64,000 bases of DNA from Caulobacter sp. SLTY (GCF_009905535.1 NZ_JAAALA010000006.1:97126-161125), one strand, 5' to 3'. Numbered from the stretch's first letter, positions 9,201 through 17,141 are shown. The notes: generated by a model not told the origin, from the sequence alone. Program-made: numbers and translations.

Positions 9201-9478
9201 CGCGCGAAGGCGGCGTTTTCCGACAGGAAGCCGTATCCCGGATGGACCGCCTGCACCTTTGCGGCCCTTGCCGCGGCCACCACAGCGCCGATGTCCAGAT
9301 AGGCCGCCGCTCCGGTCCCCGGCAGCTCGACCGCCTCGTCAGCGGCCCGAACATGCAGGCTGGCGGCGTCGTCCTGGCTGTGGATGGCCACGCTGGTCAG
9401 GCCAAGCCCCGCCGTCGCCCTGGCGATCCGGATGGCGATTTCGCCGCGATTGGCGATGAGCAGGCGCTTGAAAGCCAT
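6224..9478 (-). CDS. Single-chain biotin-dependent acyl-CoA carboxylase (BC-BCCP-CT fusion)
   Basis: A 1084-residue fusion. Residues 1-445 are a biotin carboxylase with ATP-grasp features (GGGGRGMR near 163). A biotinyl domain with EAMKMEHV lies near residue 515, the Lys being the biotin site. The rest, from about 565, is a carboxyltransferase of the propionyl-CoA/methylcrotonyl-CoA type. Acetyl- and propionyl-CoA carboxylases normally split these over two or more chains. Single-chain long-chain acyl-CoA carboxylases with all activities on one polypeptide are known from mycobacteria and Rhodopseudomonas, and this matches that layout. It carboxylates an acyl-CoA using ATP and bicarbonate; the acyl length is not predictable here. 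It stands alone, with 185 bases of non-coding sequence upstream. Confidence 0.88.
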   Translation of the reverse strand: MAFKRLLIANRGEIAIRIARATAGLGLTSVAIHSQDDAASLHVRAADEAVELPGTGAAAYLDIGAVVAAARAAKVQAVHPGYGFLSENAAFARACAEANLVFVGPSPDALETFGDKAAARALAARLNVPLLAGTGAIDLKGAERFLAEHGAMMLKAVAGGGGRGMRIVRQGDDVEAAFGACSREAKAAFGDGAVYAEWLVDKARHIEVQVAGDAATCVAVGERDCSVQRRHQKIIEIAPAPALGEKLRGALHDAAVKLCAAKHLKGLATVEFLVDAGSGRFAFIETNARLQVEHTVTEEVTGLDLVAIQIQLAAGASLAQVGLSETPPFAGAAIQARVNLETLEADGSARPGGGLIRAYEPPTGPGVRVDGYGYGGYVTSPHYDSLLAKVIGRGPSHAAAAGRTERALMEFRLEGVESNIPLLRALLADPAVAQGKATTRFLEDNLERFLSEAQALTPEGDEGGGSQPVETAPAFEAVAGTDAVPAPLQATVGQVEVTEGDLVRAGQTLVILEAMKMEHVVAAPVSGRVVRVAATRGETLLKGQPLLFIAPEEVEGLEAAKEEAVDPDAIRGDLQEVIDRHAFTLDEHRPEAVAKRRRTGHRTARENIADLVDEGSFIEYGALAIAAQRRRRTVEDLIANTPADGIITGIGTVNADLFGPETTRVAALSYDFTVLAGTQGHFNHKKTDRLLSIVDEQKLPVVWYAEGGGGRPGDTDTPGVAGLDVTTFGKMAELAGEVPKIAIVAGRCFAGNAAIAGLSEILIATRDSNLGMGGPAMIEGGGLGVFKPEDIGPSATQWSNGVIDLLADDEAHATRMAKHALSMFQGRVRDWSAPDQRALRRAIPENRLRVYDIRAVIEALVDAGSWLELRGGWGAGLVTGLMRIEGRPMGLIANDSKHIGGAIDCDGAEKGARFLQLCDAFNLPVLSLCDTPGFMVGPESEDAGAVRRVSRLFVAGAKFGPPLLTLVLRKGYGLGAQAMAGGGFHSPLFIASWPTGEFGGMGLEGAVKLGYRKELEAETDPVKNKELYDRLVANMYARGKATSMAAALEIDAVIDPADSRRWIVAGLQASQARRRPARHWVDMG

Positions 9479-9663
9479 GGAGGGGTCCGTGTCATACAGG
9501 TGTTCGGCGCAAGCATAGGGATTGCCGCCGTCCGCGCCAGGGTGAGGCTGCGGGTCCTGGACGGCGTGACGCCCCGCCTTTCTCTGGAAGAACGTCAGGC
9601 CGGCGGCGCCCTGCGCGTCCGCACAGGCGCCGTCGGCCCGATAACTTTGACCGTCTAGCGCCC

Positions 9664-10077
9664 TCAGGCGACGGCCAGCTCAACCTTCACATTGCCCCGG
9701 GTCGCCTTCGAGTAGGGGCAGACCTCATGCGCCTTGTGCAGCAGCTCTTCGGCCTGGGCCTTGTCGAGGTCCGGCGCGGTGAGCGTCAGCCGCACGCCGA
9801 TATGGAAACTGGTGTCGTCCTTGATCAGGTCGACTTCGCTGTCGAGGCTGTGCTCGCCCAGCTTCACCCCCGCGCCCCGGGCCACCAGACCGAGCGCCCC
9901 GAGGAAACAGGCCGCGTAACCGGCCGCGAACAGCTGCTCGGGGTTGGTCCCGCTGCCATCGCCGCCCATCGACTTCGGGTAGCCAAGCTTGACGTCCAGA
10001 TGTCCGTCATCGGACTTGGCGGTACCGGCGCGGCCGCCGACGGCGTGGGCTTTGGCGGTGTAGATGGGGTCGGTCAT
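9664..10077 (-). CDS. ohr: Organic hydroperoxide resistance protein (Ohr/OsmC family)
   Basis: A 137-residue protein of typical Ohr length with the two redox cysteines in YAACF (about C57) and EVCPYS (about C120). Ohr reduces organic and fatty-acid hydroperoxides using lipoylated proteins as electron donors, in the cytoplasm. The start at 10077 (MTDPIY) is supported by AAGGAG 6 bases upstream; the longer frame to 10146 overlaps the vapC end and lacks a site. No OhrR regulator gene is adjacent. The VapBC pair upstream on the same strand is probably a separate unit. Confidence 0.9.
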   Translation of the reverse strand: MTDPIYTAKAHAVGGRAGTAKSDDGHLDVKLGYPKSMGGDGSGTNPEQLFAAGYAACFLGALGLVARGAGVKLGEHSLDSEVDLIKDDTSFHIGVRLTLTAPDLDKAQAEELLHKAHEVCPYSKATRGNVKVELAVA

Positions 10078-10132
10078 GGGGGCTCCTTCTGCGACATTGC
10101 AGGTAAGAACTTGCTCGGTCAGGCGAAAGGCC

Positions 10133-10531
10133 TCACGGCCTGACAACCGGCAGCGCGCCGGCGGCGGCGGCCGAGCGGATCAGACCTTCATCGAACGTCG
10201 CAAAGCCCCGGCAGCCATCCCGGCCGCTGGCTGAGGCGTAGTGAAGGGCATCGGCCATTTCCATACCGGCATTGAAGGCCTCAAGAGCGCGGGCAAGAAG
10301 TTCGGCGTCTTCTACGGCCACCCTCGGCATGCCGGCCAGTTGCCTCAACGCCTGTTCGATCTGGACGGGGCTCTGTCTGTAGGCACGGCGGAGAACCCAT
10401 TCGACCTCCAGAAGAACGGTCGTTGGGATCCAGATGTCCTGGCTGGTCAGGAGGGCGCGAGCGCGCTCTGATTGGTCCGGGTGGTCAGCCGCCAGATAGC
10501 GGATCACCACGTTAGTATCGACCGCGAGCAT
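10133..10531 (-). CDS. vapC: VapC-type toxin, PIN domain ribonuclease
   Basis: A 132-residue PIN-domain protein with the expected acidic active-site residues: VDTN (D5), LEVEW (E42/E44), MADALHYA (D94) and ATFDEG (D114). These bind Mg2+ for RNA cleavage, typically of tRNA or rRNA in VapC toxins. It overlaps the 3' end of the antitoxin gene by 20 bases, the classic toxin-antitoxin arrangement that couples translation. The target RNA cannot be predicted. Confidence 0.9.
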   Translation of the reverse strand: MLAVDTNVVIRYLAADHPDQSERARALLTSQDIWIPTTVLLEVEWVLRRAYRQSPVQIEQALRQLAGMPRVAVEDAELLARALEAFNAGMEMADALHYASASGRDGCRGFATFDEGLIRSAAAAGALPVVRP

Positions 10532-10790
10532 GCCGGCTCAGCACTTCCTCGGAAATCGCAGCGTCCATCTCCTCAATGGACACCGGAGGCCCATCGTATT
10601 TGAGGATGCCGAAAACGTCTTCCGGCCGGGTCTCCGGGAAAAGCGGCTGCCGGGTGAGCACGACCCGATTAGGCGAAACCTCAACGCGCAACTTCGCTCC
10701 CGCGCCCCACTGGGTGATCTCGCGGGCCTCCTTGGGCAGGATAACCTGCCCCTTTGTCGACACGGTCGTTGTCAAAGATTTCGTAGCCAT
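10512..10790 (-). CDS. vapB: AbrB/MazE-fold antitoxin (VapB)
   Basis: A 92-residue protein with an N-terminal swapped-hairpin AbrB DNA-binding domain (STKGQVILPKEAREI, about residues 10-25) and a C-terminal tail expected to wrap the PIN toxin. ATG 10790 (MATKSL) is preferred because GAGG lies 5 to 8 bases upstream; the longer frame from 10802 has no site. It represses its own promoter in such systems, and a perfect palindrome lies 18 bases upstream. It overlaps vapC by 20 bases. Confidence 0.88.
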   Translation of the reverse strand: MATKSLTTTVSTKGQVILPKEAREITQWGAGAKLRVEVSPNRVVLTRQPLFPETRPEDVFGILKYDGPPVSIEEMDAAISEEVLSRHARGRY

Positions 10791-10807
10791 TGGCGACCTC
10801 ATTCAGC

Positions 10808-10829
10808 TGGTAAGATAACCATCTTACCA
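10808..10829. promoter_or_regulatory. Perfect palindrome upstream of vapBC, likely VapB operator
   Basis: TGGTAAGAT-AACC-ATCTTACCA gives 9-bp perfect inverted arms with a 4-base spacer, just upstream of the antitoxin start. AbrB-fold antitoxins bind such inverted repeats to autoregulate. It also lies only 15 bases past the 3' end of the next gene (10844), so it is not within coding sequence. Confidence 0.7.
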
Positions 10830-10843
10830 ACGGCCATCAAGCT

Positions 10844-11683
10844 TCACGCACTGACCAGCGCCTGGACCTCCGGCACCGTCTCCTTCAGCCGCCCGCCCAT
10901 CCGGATCGGCTCGATCCGCTTGGCCAGGCCCGTCTTGTCGTCCGTCTCGACATAGACGCCGCACACCGTCGCCGGGCCGTCCGCCGGGCGGTACCGGCCC
11001 TGGCTGATCTTGGTGGTGAACCGGCGCAGCGGCTCTTCCTTGTCGTTGCCGATGACGCTGTCGTAGTCGGCGCAGGCCCCCGCGTCGGTCTGGTAGGCGG
11101 TGCCGCCGGTCAGGATCTGGGCGTCGGCGGTAGGCACGTGGGTGTGGGTGCCGACCACCAGGCTGGCGCGGCCGTCGCAGAAGTGACCCATGGCCATCTT
11201 TTCGCTGGTCGCCTCGCAGTGCATGTCGACCACCACCGCGTCGGCGACGACCTGCAGCGGGGCGCTGTCCAGCTCGCGGTTCACCGCCGCGAAGGGGTCG
11301 TCCATGGCGTCCATGTGCACACGGCCCAGCACGTTGACCACCAGGATGCGGCGGCCGTCCCGCAGCTCGAACAGGTTCGAACCCCGGCCCGGCGCGTCGG
11401 ACAGGATCGGATAGTTGGCCGGGCGGATCAGCCGGGGCTCGCGGACGATGTAGGTCAGCGCCTCCTTCTGGTCCCAGCTGTGGTTGCCGAGCGTCAGGCA
11501 GTCGGCCCCGGCGTCGAACAGCTCGCGGGCGGTGTTCTCGGTGATGCCGAAGCCGGCGGCGGCGTTCTCGGCATTGACGATCACGAAGTCGAGGCCGAGA
11601 CGGCGGCGAAGACCGGGCAGATGATCGGAGAGCCCGTCCCGGCCGGACCGGCCGACGACATCCCCGAAGAAGGCGATACGCAT
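10844..11683 (-). CDS. YmdB-type metallophosphoesterase (TIGR00282)
   Basis: A 279-residue protein of the usual YmdB length. It carries calcineurin-like metal-binding motifs: FGDVVGRSG (about residues 6-14), NAEN (about 37-40), GNHSWDQ (about 66-72), and the later HCEATSEK and GTHTHVPTAD. Bacillus YmdB is a 2',3'-cyclic nucleotide phosphodiesterase that affects biofilm and sporulation decisions; the role in Alphaproteobacteria is not established. Its start codon directly abuts the stop of the 5-formyl-THF cyclo-ligase gene, so they are in one operon. Confidence 0.88.
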   Translation of the reverse strand: MRIAFFGDVVGRSGRDGLSDHLPGLRRRLGLDFVIVNAENAAAGFGITENTARELFDAGADCLTLGNHSWDQKEALTYIVREPRLIRPANYPILSDAPGRGSNLFELRDGRRILVVNVLGRVHMDAMDDPFAAVNRELDSAPLQVVADAVVVDMHCEATSEKMAMGHFCDGRASLVVGTHTHVPTADAQILTGGTAYQTDAGACADYDSVIGNDKEEPLRRFTTKISQGRYRPADGPATVCGVYVETDDKTGLAKRIEPIRMGGRLKETVPEVQALVSA

Positions 11684-12283
11684 TCAGAAATCCTTTCGGG
11701 CGGGGTTATAGCCCGCCTCGGTCAGAATCCCATCCAGCGGCTGGTCCAGCGGTCCGTGCGGCACGGCGTCGACCTCCTGGCCCTGGTAGGCGAGACCGAT
11801 CCTGGGCGCCGCTCCGCCGTCCGTCATGGCGGCGAAGGTGCGGTCATAGAAGCCGCCTCCCTGGCCGAGACGATGGCCGCGCCGGTCGAAGGCCAGCAGC
11901 GGTACGAAGATCAGGCTAGGCGCCAGCGGCTGAGCGCTGTCCAGCGGCGCCGGCAGGCCCGCCAGGTCGTGGGCGAGGATGTCGCGCGGTTTCCAACTGC
12001 GGAACTCGAGCGGTCCCTCCAGATCGATCACCGCCGGCAGGGCCAGCCGCCAGCCCCTGCGCATCAGCGCCTCGCCCAGCGGCCGGGGATCGATCTCCGC
12101 CCCCAGCGCCTTGTAGAGGGCCGCCACCCCCGGCTTCAGTCGAAAGACCTCGAGCACGGCGTCCGCCTGGTCGGCGATCATCCAATCAGCTTCGGGATGC
12201 TGCACCTGCAGCGCCTTGCGATGCCTGCGCGCCTCGATCCGCAGGGCGGCCTTCTGGGCGTCGAGGACGGGATCGTGTGTCAT
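11684..12283 (-). CDS. 5-formyltetrahydrofolate cyclo-ligase
   Basis: A 199-residue protein of the YgfA/Fau family. It uses ATP to turn 5-formyl-THF into 5,10-methenyl-THF, returning the stored folate to one-carbon metabolism. Family features include the basic N-terminal segment (LRIEARRHRKAL) and the C-terminal GRLG-like glycine loop, here RLGQGGGFYDR. It is preceded by a probable 6S RNA and zapA, the same order (zapA-ssrS-ygfA) known from many proteobacteria, and is followed immediately by the YmdB-like gene. It is likely made from the 6S promoter read-through. Confidence 0.9.
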   Translation of the reverse strand: MTHDPVLDAQKAALRIEARRHRKALQVQHPEADWMIADQADAVLEVFRLKPGVAALYKALGAEIDPRPLGEALMRRGWRLALPAVIDLEGPLEFRSWKPRDILAHDLAGLPAPLDSAQPLAPSLIFVPLLAFDRRGHRLGQGGGFYDRTFAAMTDGGAAPRIGLAYQGQEVDAVPHGPLDQPLDGILTEAGYNPARKDF

Positions 12284-12289
12284 GGGGGT

Positions 12290-12464
12290 TAGAGTGGCGG
12301 CGCCGCGAGGACCGTGAAAGACAGTTTTATCCCCTCAGACCCGGATAACCAGGTGGGCGCCATATACCTCCAGCCACGGCCAGAGACAGGGACAGCTCCC
12401 TTCGAGAGAATTAAGGTCAGAAGGATAGATCGCTCCCGACGCGAACCGCAGCAGACCCGCCACC
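12290..12464 (-). ncRNA. ssrS: Probable 6S RNA
   Basis: The 225-bp gap between zapA and the cyclo-ligase gene contains no reading frame but holds the conserved 6S RNA location. Predicted 5' end near 12463, 3' end near 12290, length about 175 bases, which is typical. The two ends can pair: GTGGCGG (12463-12457) with CCGCCAC (12300-12294) forms a 7-bp closing stem. A long irregular hairpin is plausible between, with a GGGAGCTGTCCC mini-hairpin inside. 6S RNA binds sigma70 RNA polymerase and modulates transcription in stationary phase. The call rests on synteny, size and end pairing; a covariance model was not run. Confidence 0.72.
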
Positions 12465-12468
12465 GGAC

Positions 12469-12497
12469 AAGGTAGGCGCGGACGGCGCCGTTCTCAA
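12469..12497 (-). promoter_or_regulatory. Promoter of the probable 6S RNA
   Basis: On the minus strand TTGAGA (12497-12492) is followed after exactly 17 bases by TACCTT (12474-12469). This is a good sigma70-type -35/-10 pair. Initiation 6 bases downstream would fall at 12463, where the terminal stem of the 6S candidate starts. Confidence 0.6.
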
Positions 12498-12508
12498 GGC
12501 GGCGCGTG

Positions 12509-12841
12509 CTACGCCCCGCCGCCGCCCATCTTCTCGATGCGTTTCGCCGCGTTCTCCAGCGCCGCGGCCGCCTTCATCTCCACCCGCGCCTGTTCGGCCT
12601 GGGCCTTGGCCAGTTCGTTCTGCAGATGCCCGACCCGCAGCTTCAGATCCGACAGCTCGTCGGTCAGCAAAAGGGCGGTCATCAGGAACAACCGGGTCTC
12701 ACCCAGCTGCCCCACCTCCTGCCCCACGGCCCGCACCTGCTGGTCGAAGGTCGCGGCCAGCTCCATCAGGTGCCGTTCCTGGCCATCCTCGCAGCCGACC
12801 AGGAAGGGCTTGCCGTTCACCGTCACATTCAGCTGGGCCAT
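12509..12841 (-). CDS. zapA: Cell division protein ZapA
   Basis: A 110-residue protein of normal ZapA length: an N-terminal globular part (AQLNVTVNGKPFLVGCEDG) followed by a long amphipathic coiled coil (about residues 60-105). ZapA binds and bundles FtsZ filaments at midcell. The upstream gene (12845-13114) encodes another small coiled-coil protein. In Caulobacter crescentus the ZapA/ZauP pair sits in this arrangement and the two together focus the Z-ring. The gap to the ZauP-like gene is 3 bases, so they are translationally linked. Confidence 0.92.
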   Translation of the reverse strand: MAQLNVTVNGKPFLVGCEDGQERHLMELAATFDQQVRAVGQEVGQLGETRLFLMTALLLTDELSDLKLRVGHLQNELAKAQAEQARVEMKAAAALENAAKRIEKMGGGGA

Positions 12842-12844
12842 CGC

Positions 12845-13114
12845 TTACGCCTCCCCCAGCGCTGAACGGATCTCGCCGATCGCCCGGCCCAGCGCTTCGC
12901 TCGCCTGCGCCCCGGCCTCTTCCAGCGCCCGCTCGCGAGCGCGGCTGGCGTCCAGTTCGGCAGCCAGCCGAGCGCGGTCGGCGTCGAACAGCCCACCGGC
13001 TTCGGCGCCCGCCTCGCGGACCCGCTCGCTCATCCGCTGCTCCAGCACACCCAGCGCCCGCTCCAGGCGGCGCACGGCCAGGTCGAGGGCCCCGCCCTCC
13101 GACTCTCCGCTCAT
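12845..13114 (-). CDS. ZauP-like coiled-coil protein (DUF4164 type)
   Basis: An 89-residue, Ala/Glu/Arg-rich protein predicted to be almost entirely coiled coil, with no signal or membrane segment. It directly precedes zapA on the same strand. In Caulobacter the gene at this place encodes ZauP, which interacts with ZapA to sharpen the Z-ring. The match is by size, composition and position; sequence conservation in such coiled coils is low, so the name is an inference. Confidence 0.7.
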   Translation of the reverse strand: MSGESEGGALDLAVRRLERALGVLEQRMSERVREAGAEAGGLFDADRARLAAELDASRARERALEEAGAQASEALGRAIGEIRSALGEA

Positions 13115-13236
13115 TCGTCCCGCTCCGTGATCACAACGACTCTATAGACTGCGTCGCCCCGGCGCCGGAAGGCGGGTTGCGCAGGCGGCCCACACATGCG
13201 AACGCCCCCGAAAACCGGCAGCAGAGCGAGTCCCCC

Positions 13237-15204
13237 ATGTCCGTCAGTCCCGTGAAGATGGCCGACGCCATCCGCGTGCTTTCCATGGACGCGGTCCATG
13301 CGGCGAAATCGGGGCACCAGGGCGCGCCGATGGGCCTGGCCGACGTGGCCACCGTCCTGTTCACCAAATTCCTGAAGTACGACGCCGCCAAGCCGGACTG
13401 GGCCGACCGGGACCGCTTCGTGCTGTCGGCCGGCCACGCCTCGATGCTGATCTACAGCCTTCTCCACCTCACCGGCTCCAAGGCCGTGACGATGGATGAG
13501 ATCAAGAACTTCCGTCAGTGGGGAAGCAAGACCGCCGGCCACCCGGAATACGGCCACACGCCCGGCGTCGAGACCACGACCGGCCCGCTGGGCCAGGGCA
13601 TCGCTACCGCCGTCGGCATGGCCATGGCCGAGCGCTCGATGAACGCCCGCTACGGCGACGACCTGGTCGACCACCGCACCTGGGTCATCGCCGGCGACGG
13701 CTGCCTTATGGAAGGCGTATCACAGGAGGCCATCAGCCTGGCCGGCCGGCTGAAGCTGTCCAAGCTGACGGTGCTGTTCGACGATAACAACACCACCATC
13801 GACGGCGCCGCCACCATCTCCGAAACCGGCGACCAGCTGGCCCGGTTCAAGGCCGCCGGCTGGGCGGTGAAGGCCGTCGACGGCCACGACCATGGCAAGA
13901 TCGCTGCCGCGATGCGCTGGGCGACCCGCCAGTCGGTCCCGACCATGATCGCCTGCCGCACCCTGATCTCGAAGGGCGCCGGGGCCAAGGAGGGCGACGT
14001 CAACGGCCACGGCTATTCCCTGTTCGACGAGGAGGCGACCCTGGCCCGCCAGGCCATGGGCTGGCCCCTGCCGCCGTTCGAAATCCCCGACGACATCGCC
14101 GACGCCTGGCGCAAGGCCGGGCGCAAGGGCGCCTCGGTCCGCCGCAAGTGGGACGCCCGGCTCAAGGCCAGCGACAAGGGCGCCGACTTCACCCGTGCCA
14201 TGAAGGGCGACCTGCCCGAGGGCGCCTTCAAGGCCTTGGACGCCTACATCGCCGGCCTGCTGAACGAGCCGGTCGCCAACGCCACCCGCGTCCACAGCGG
14301 CTCGGCCCTGGCCAAGCTGACCCCGGCGATCCCCGAAATGATCGGCGGCTCGGCCGACCTGACCGGCTCCAACAACACCTACGTCAAGGGCATGATCCCC
14401 TTCGACGCGCCCGACTACGCGGGGACCTATGTCCACTACGGCGTGCGCGAGCATGGCATGGCCGCGGCCATGAACGGCATGGCCCTGCACGGCGGGGTCA
14501 TCCCGTTCAGCGGCACCTTCATGGTGTTCAGCGACTACAGCCGCGCCGCGATCCGGCTGGGGGCGCTGATGGGCGTCCGCGTCATCCACGTGATGACCCA
14601 CGACAGCATCGGCCTGGGCGAAGACGGCCCGACCCACCAGCCTGTCGAGCATCTGGCCGCCCTGCGCGCCATGCCCAACCTGCTGGTCTTCCGCCCGGCC
14701 GACGCGGTCGAGGCCGCCGAATGCTGGAAAACGGCGCTGGAGCAGAAGACCACCCCGTCGATCATGGCCCTGTCGCGCCAGAAGACCCCGGTCGGCCGCA
14801 CCTTCGCGCCGGAGAACCTGTCGGCCAAGGGCGCCTATGAAATCGCCCCCGCCGACGGCAAGGCCCAGGTGACGATCTTCGCCAGCGGCACCGAAGTCGG
14901 CGTCGCCCTGGCCGCGCGCACGATCCTGGCCACCGATGGCATCGCCGCCCGCGTCGTCTCCACCCCCTGCTGGGAGCTGTTCGAGCAACAGTCCCCCGCC
15001 TACCGCAAGGCCACGATCGGCGACGCCCCCGTCCGCGTGGCGGTCGAGGCCGCCGTCCGCTTCGGATGGGAACGCTTCATCGGCGAGGACGGCGTCTTCG
15101 TCGGCATGACCGGCTTTGGCGCCAGCGCCCCGTTCGAGCGGCTGTATAAGGAGTTCGGCATCACGCCCGAGGCGGTGGCCGCCGCCGCCAAGGCCAAGCT
15201 CTAG
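13237..15204 (+). CDS. tkt: Transketolase
   Basis: About 655 residues, normal for transketolase. It has the thiamine diphosphate motif around GDGCLMEG (about residues 153-160), the N-terminal SGHQGAPMG, and the pyrimidine domain with YVHYGVREHGMAA. It moves two-carbon units between sugar phosphates in the pentose phosphate pathway, in the cytoplasm. The start at 13237 (MSVSPVK) follows family N-termini; an upstream in-frame ATG at 13177 would add 20 non-conserved residues. It is divergent from the ZauP-zapA unit and begins a run of central-carbon genes with gap, pgk and fba on the same strand. Confidence 0.95.
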   Translation: MSVSPVKMADAIRVLSMDAVHAAKSGHQGAPMGLADVATVLFTKFLKYDAAKPDWADRDRFVLSAGHASMLIYSLLHLTGSKAVTMDEIKNFRQWGSKTAGHPEYGHTPGVETTTGPLGQGIATAVGMAMAERSMNARYGDDLVDHRTWVIAGDGCLMEGVSQEAISLAGRLKLSKLTVLFDDNNTTIDGAATISETGDQLARFKAAGWAVKAVDGHDHGKIAAAMRWATRQSVPTMIACRTLISKGAGAKEGDVNGHGYSLFDEEATLARQAMGWPLPPFEIPDDIADAWRKAGRKGASVRRKWDARLKASDKGADFTRAMKGDLPEGAFKALDAYIAGLLNEPVANATRVHSGSALAKLTPAIPEMIGGSADLTGSNNTYVKGMIPFDAPDYAGTYVHYGVREHGMAAAMNGMALHGGVIPFSGTFMVFSDYSRAAIRLGALMGVRVIHVMTHDSIGLGEDGPTHQPVEHLAALRAMPNLLVFRPADAVEAAECWKTALEQKTTPSIMALSRQKTPVGRTFAPENLSAKGAYEIAPADGKAQVTIFASGTEVGVALAARTILATDGIAARVVSTPCWELFEQQSPAYRKATIGDAPVRVAVEAAVRFGWERFIGEDGVFVGMTGFGASAPFERLYKEFGITPEAVAAAAKAKL

Positions 15205-15213
15205 GAGCCCTTC

Positions 15214-15948
15214 ATGCGCCGCACCCTTCTCACCCTGACCGCTCTCGGCCTGCTTGCCGGCCCGGCCCTCGCCGCGGGCGGCATCGCCCTGCAGGGCCAG
15301 AACCCGCTCAGCGAGACGGCCGACGCCTTCCCCCGCATCGTCAATCCCGCGGGCCCGAAGATCGAGCGCATCAACCAGGCGCTTGGCCGCGCTGACGCCC
15401 GCGCCAAGAAGGCGATCAAGGACTGCGGCAAGGGCCCTGAGGTCGAGTTCGAACGCGCCGTCACCGCCCCGATGACCGGCCAGCCCTTCCTGACCCTGGT
15501 GGCCAGCGACTACGCCTCCTGCGGCGGCGCCCACCCCTCGATCAATCAGACCCACCTGACTTACGACCTCGGCACAGGCCGGCCGATCAATTGGGCCGAG
15601 TACCTGCCGGCGGAGCTGGTCAAGCCGGAGACCCTGATCGATGTCGGCGACGGCAGCCAGCTGGGCGCCGTCCAGGCCCCGGCCCTGCTCGACTTCTACA
15701 AGGCCGGCGCCAAGGCCAAGCGCCAGGAGCGCGACTGCGACGAAGTCATCGACGGGGCCGACAGCCTGGTCCTGTGGATCGACGCCAAGGCCCAGGGCGT
15801 GGCCATGCAGATGGCGTCGGTCCCTCATGCCGTTCAGGCCTGCAACGAGGCCGTGGTGATGAAGACCGACCAGCTGCGCAAGCGGGGCGCCAGGCCGGCC
15901 CTCACCGACGCCATCGACGCCGCCAAGAAGGGGAAGAACTGGCAATGA
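15214..15948 (+). CDS. Secreted protein with a DUF3298-like segment
   Basis: A 244-residue protein with a clear signal peptide (residues 1-21, cleavage after ALA). The middle segment [18 protein letters not shown] resembles the DUF3298/RsiV-type GGAHP region found in periplasmic proteins. Several Cys residues (CGK, SCGG, DCDE, ACNE) could form disulfides. It starts 10 bases after tkt and its stop overlaps the purT start (ATGA at 15945-15948), so it is in their operon. Enzymatic activity is not evident. Confidence 0.65.
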   Translation: MRRTLLTLTALGLLAGPALAAGGIALQGQNPLSETADAFPRIVNPAGPKIERINQALGRADARAKKAIKDCGKGPEVEFERAVTAPMTGQPFLTLVASDYASCGGAHPSINQTHLTYDLGTGRPINWAEYLPAELVKPETLIDVGDGSQLGAVQAPALLDFYKAGAKAKRQERDCDEVIDGADSLVLWIDAKAQGVAMQMASVPHAVQACNEAVVMKTDQLRKRGARPALTDAIDAAKKGKNWQ

Positions 15949-17141
15949 AACTCGGCACGCCGCTCTCCCCGACCGCCACCAAGGTGATGCTGCTGGGCTG
16001 CGGCGAGCTCGGCAAAGAGGTGGTCATCGAGCTGCAGCGCCTTGGGGTCGAGGTGATCGGCGTCGACCGCTACGCCGACGCCCCGGCCATGCAGGTCGCC
16101 CACCGCAGCCACGTCATCCAGATGACCGATGCGGCCGCCCTGCGCGCCCTGGTCGAGGACGAGCGGCCGCACCTGATCGTTCCGGAGATCGAGGCAATAG
16201 CCACCGATGAGCTGGCGCGGATCGAGGCTGACGGGCTGGCCACGGTGATCCCCACCGCCCGCGCCACCCAGCTGACCATGAACCGCGAGGGCATCCGCCG
16301 CCTGGCCGCCGAGGACCTGGGCCTGCCGACCAGCCCCTACGCCTTCGCCTCGACGCTTCAAGAGCTTCAGGCCGGCGCCGACAAGGTCGGCTACCCCTGC
16401 TTCGTCAAACCGGTGATGAGCAGTTCCGGCAAGGGCCAGTCCTACGTCGAGACCGCCGCCGACATCGCGGCAGCCTGGGACTACGCGCTTTCCGCCGGCC
16501 GGGTCGCCGAGGCGCGGGTGATCGTCGAGGGCCGGATCGCCTTCGACTACGAGATCACCCAGCTGACCGTCCGCGCCGGCCCCGACGGCGCCATCGACAC
16601 CCACTTCTGCGCCCCGGTCGGCCACCGCCAGGTCAAGGGCGACTATGTCGAAAGCTGGCAGCCCCAGGCGATGAGCGCCCTGGCCCTCGAGCGGTCTCGC
16701 GACATGGCCGGCAAGGTCACGGCGGCCCTGGGCGGCCGCGGCCTGTTCGGCGTCGAGCTGTTCGTGAAGGGCGACGAGGTCTGGTTCAGCGAGGTCAGCC
16801 CCCGCCCCCACGACACGGGCCTCGTCACCCTGGCCACCCAGACCTACAGCGAGTTCGCCCTCCACGCCCGCGCCATCCTGGGCCTGCCGGTCGACGTCAC
16901 CCTGGAGCGCCCTGGCGCCAGCGCGGTGATCTACGGCGGCATGGAAGCGACCGGCGTGGCGTTCGAGGGCGTGGAAGAGGCGCTTGCCGTTCCCGGCGCC
17001 GACCTGCGCCTGTTCGGCAAGCCGGAGGCCTTCGAGCGACGGCGGATGGGCGTGGCCATCGCTCGCGGCGCGGATACGGATGAAGCCCGGGCGCGGGCGG
17101 TGGAAGCGGCGGGCAAGGTTAAAGTCGTCCGGGGTTCTTAA
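15945..17141 (+). CDS. purT: Formate-dependent phosphoribosylglycinamide formyltransferase
   Basis: A 398-residue ATP-grasp enzyme of the expected length. It makes formyl-GAR from GAR, formate and ATP in purine synthesis, without folate. The N-terminal [12 protein letters not shown] loop binds substrate; SSSGKGQS (about residues 159-166) and VSPRPHDTG (about 284-292) are hallmark PurT motifs. The start at ATG 15945 overlaps the stop of the preceding gene. Its TAA stop at 17139-17141 coincides with the first bases of a large inverted repeat. Confidence 0.95.
   Translation: MKLGTPLSPTATKVMLLGCGELGKEVVIELQRLGVEVIGVDRYADAPAMQVAHRSHVIQMTDAAALRALVEDERPHLIVPEIEAIATDELARIEADGLATVIPTARATQLTMNREGIRRLAAEDLGLPTSPYAFASTLQELQAGADKVGYPCFVKPVMSSSGKGQSYVETAADIAAAWDYALSAGRVAEARVIVEGRIAFDYEITQLTVRAGPDGAIDTHFCAPVGHRQVKGDYVESWQPQAMSALALERSRDMAGKVTAALGGRGLFGVELFVKGDEVWFSEVSPRPHDTGLVTLATQTYSEFALHARAILGLPVDVTLERPGASAVIYGGMEATGVAFEGVEEALAVPGADLRLFGKPEAFERRRMGVAIARGADTDEARARAVEAAGKVKVVRGS

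Noticed and set aside
13720..15945. 741-codon open frame on the - strand opposite transketolase and the next gene
   Set aside because: It spans two well-supported genes on the opposite strand and shows repetitive Gly/Ala/Asp/Val composition without domains.
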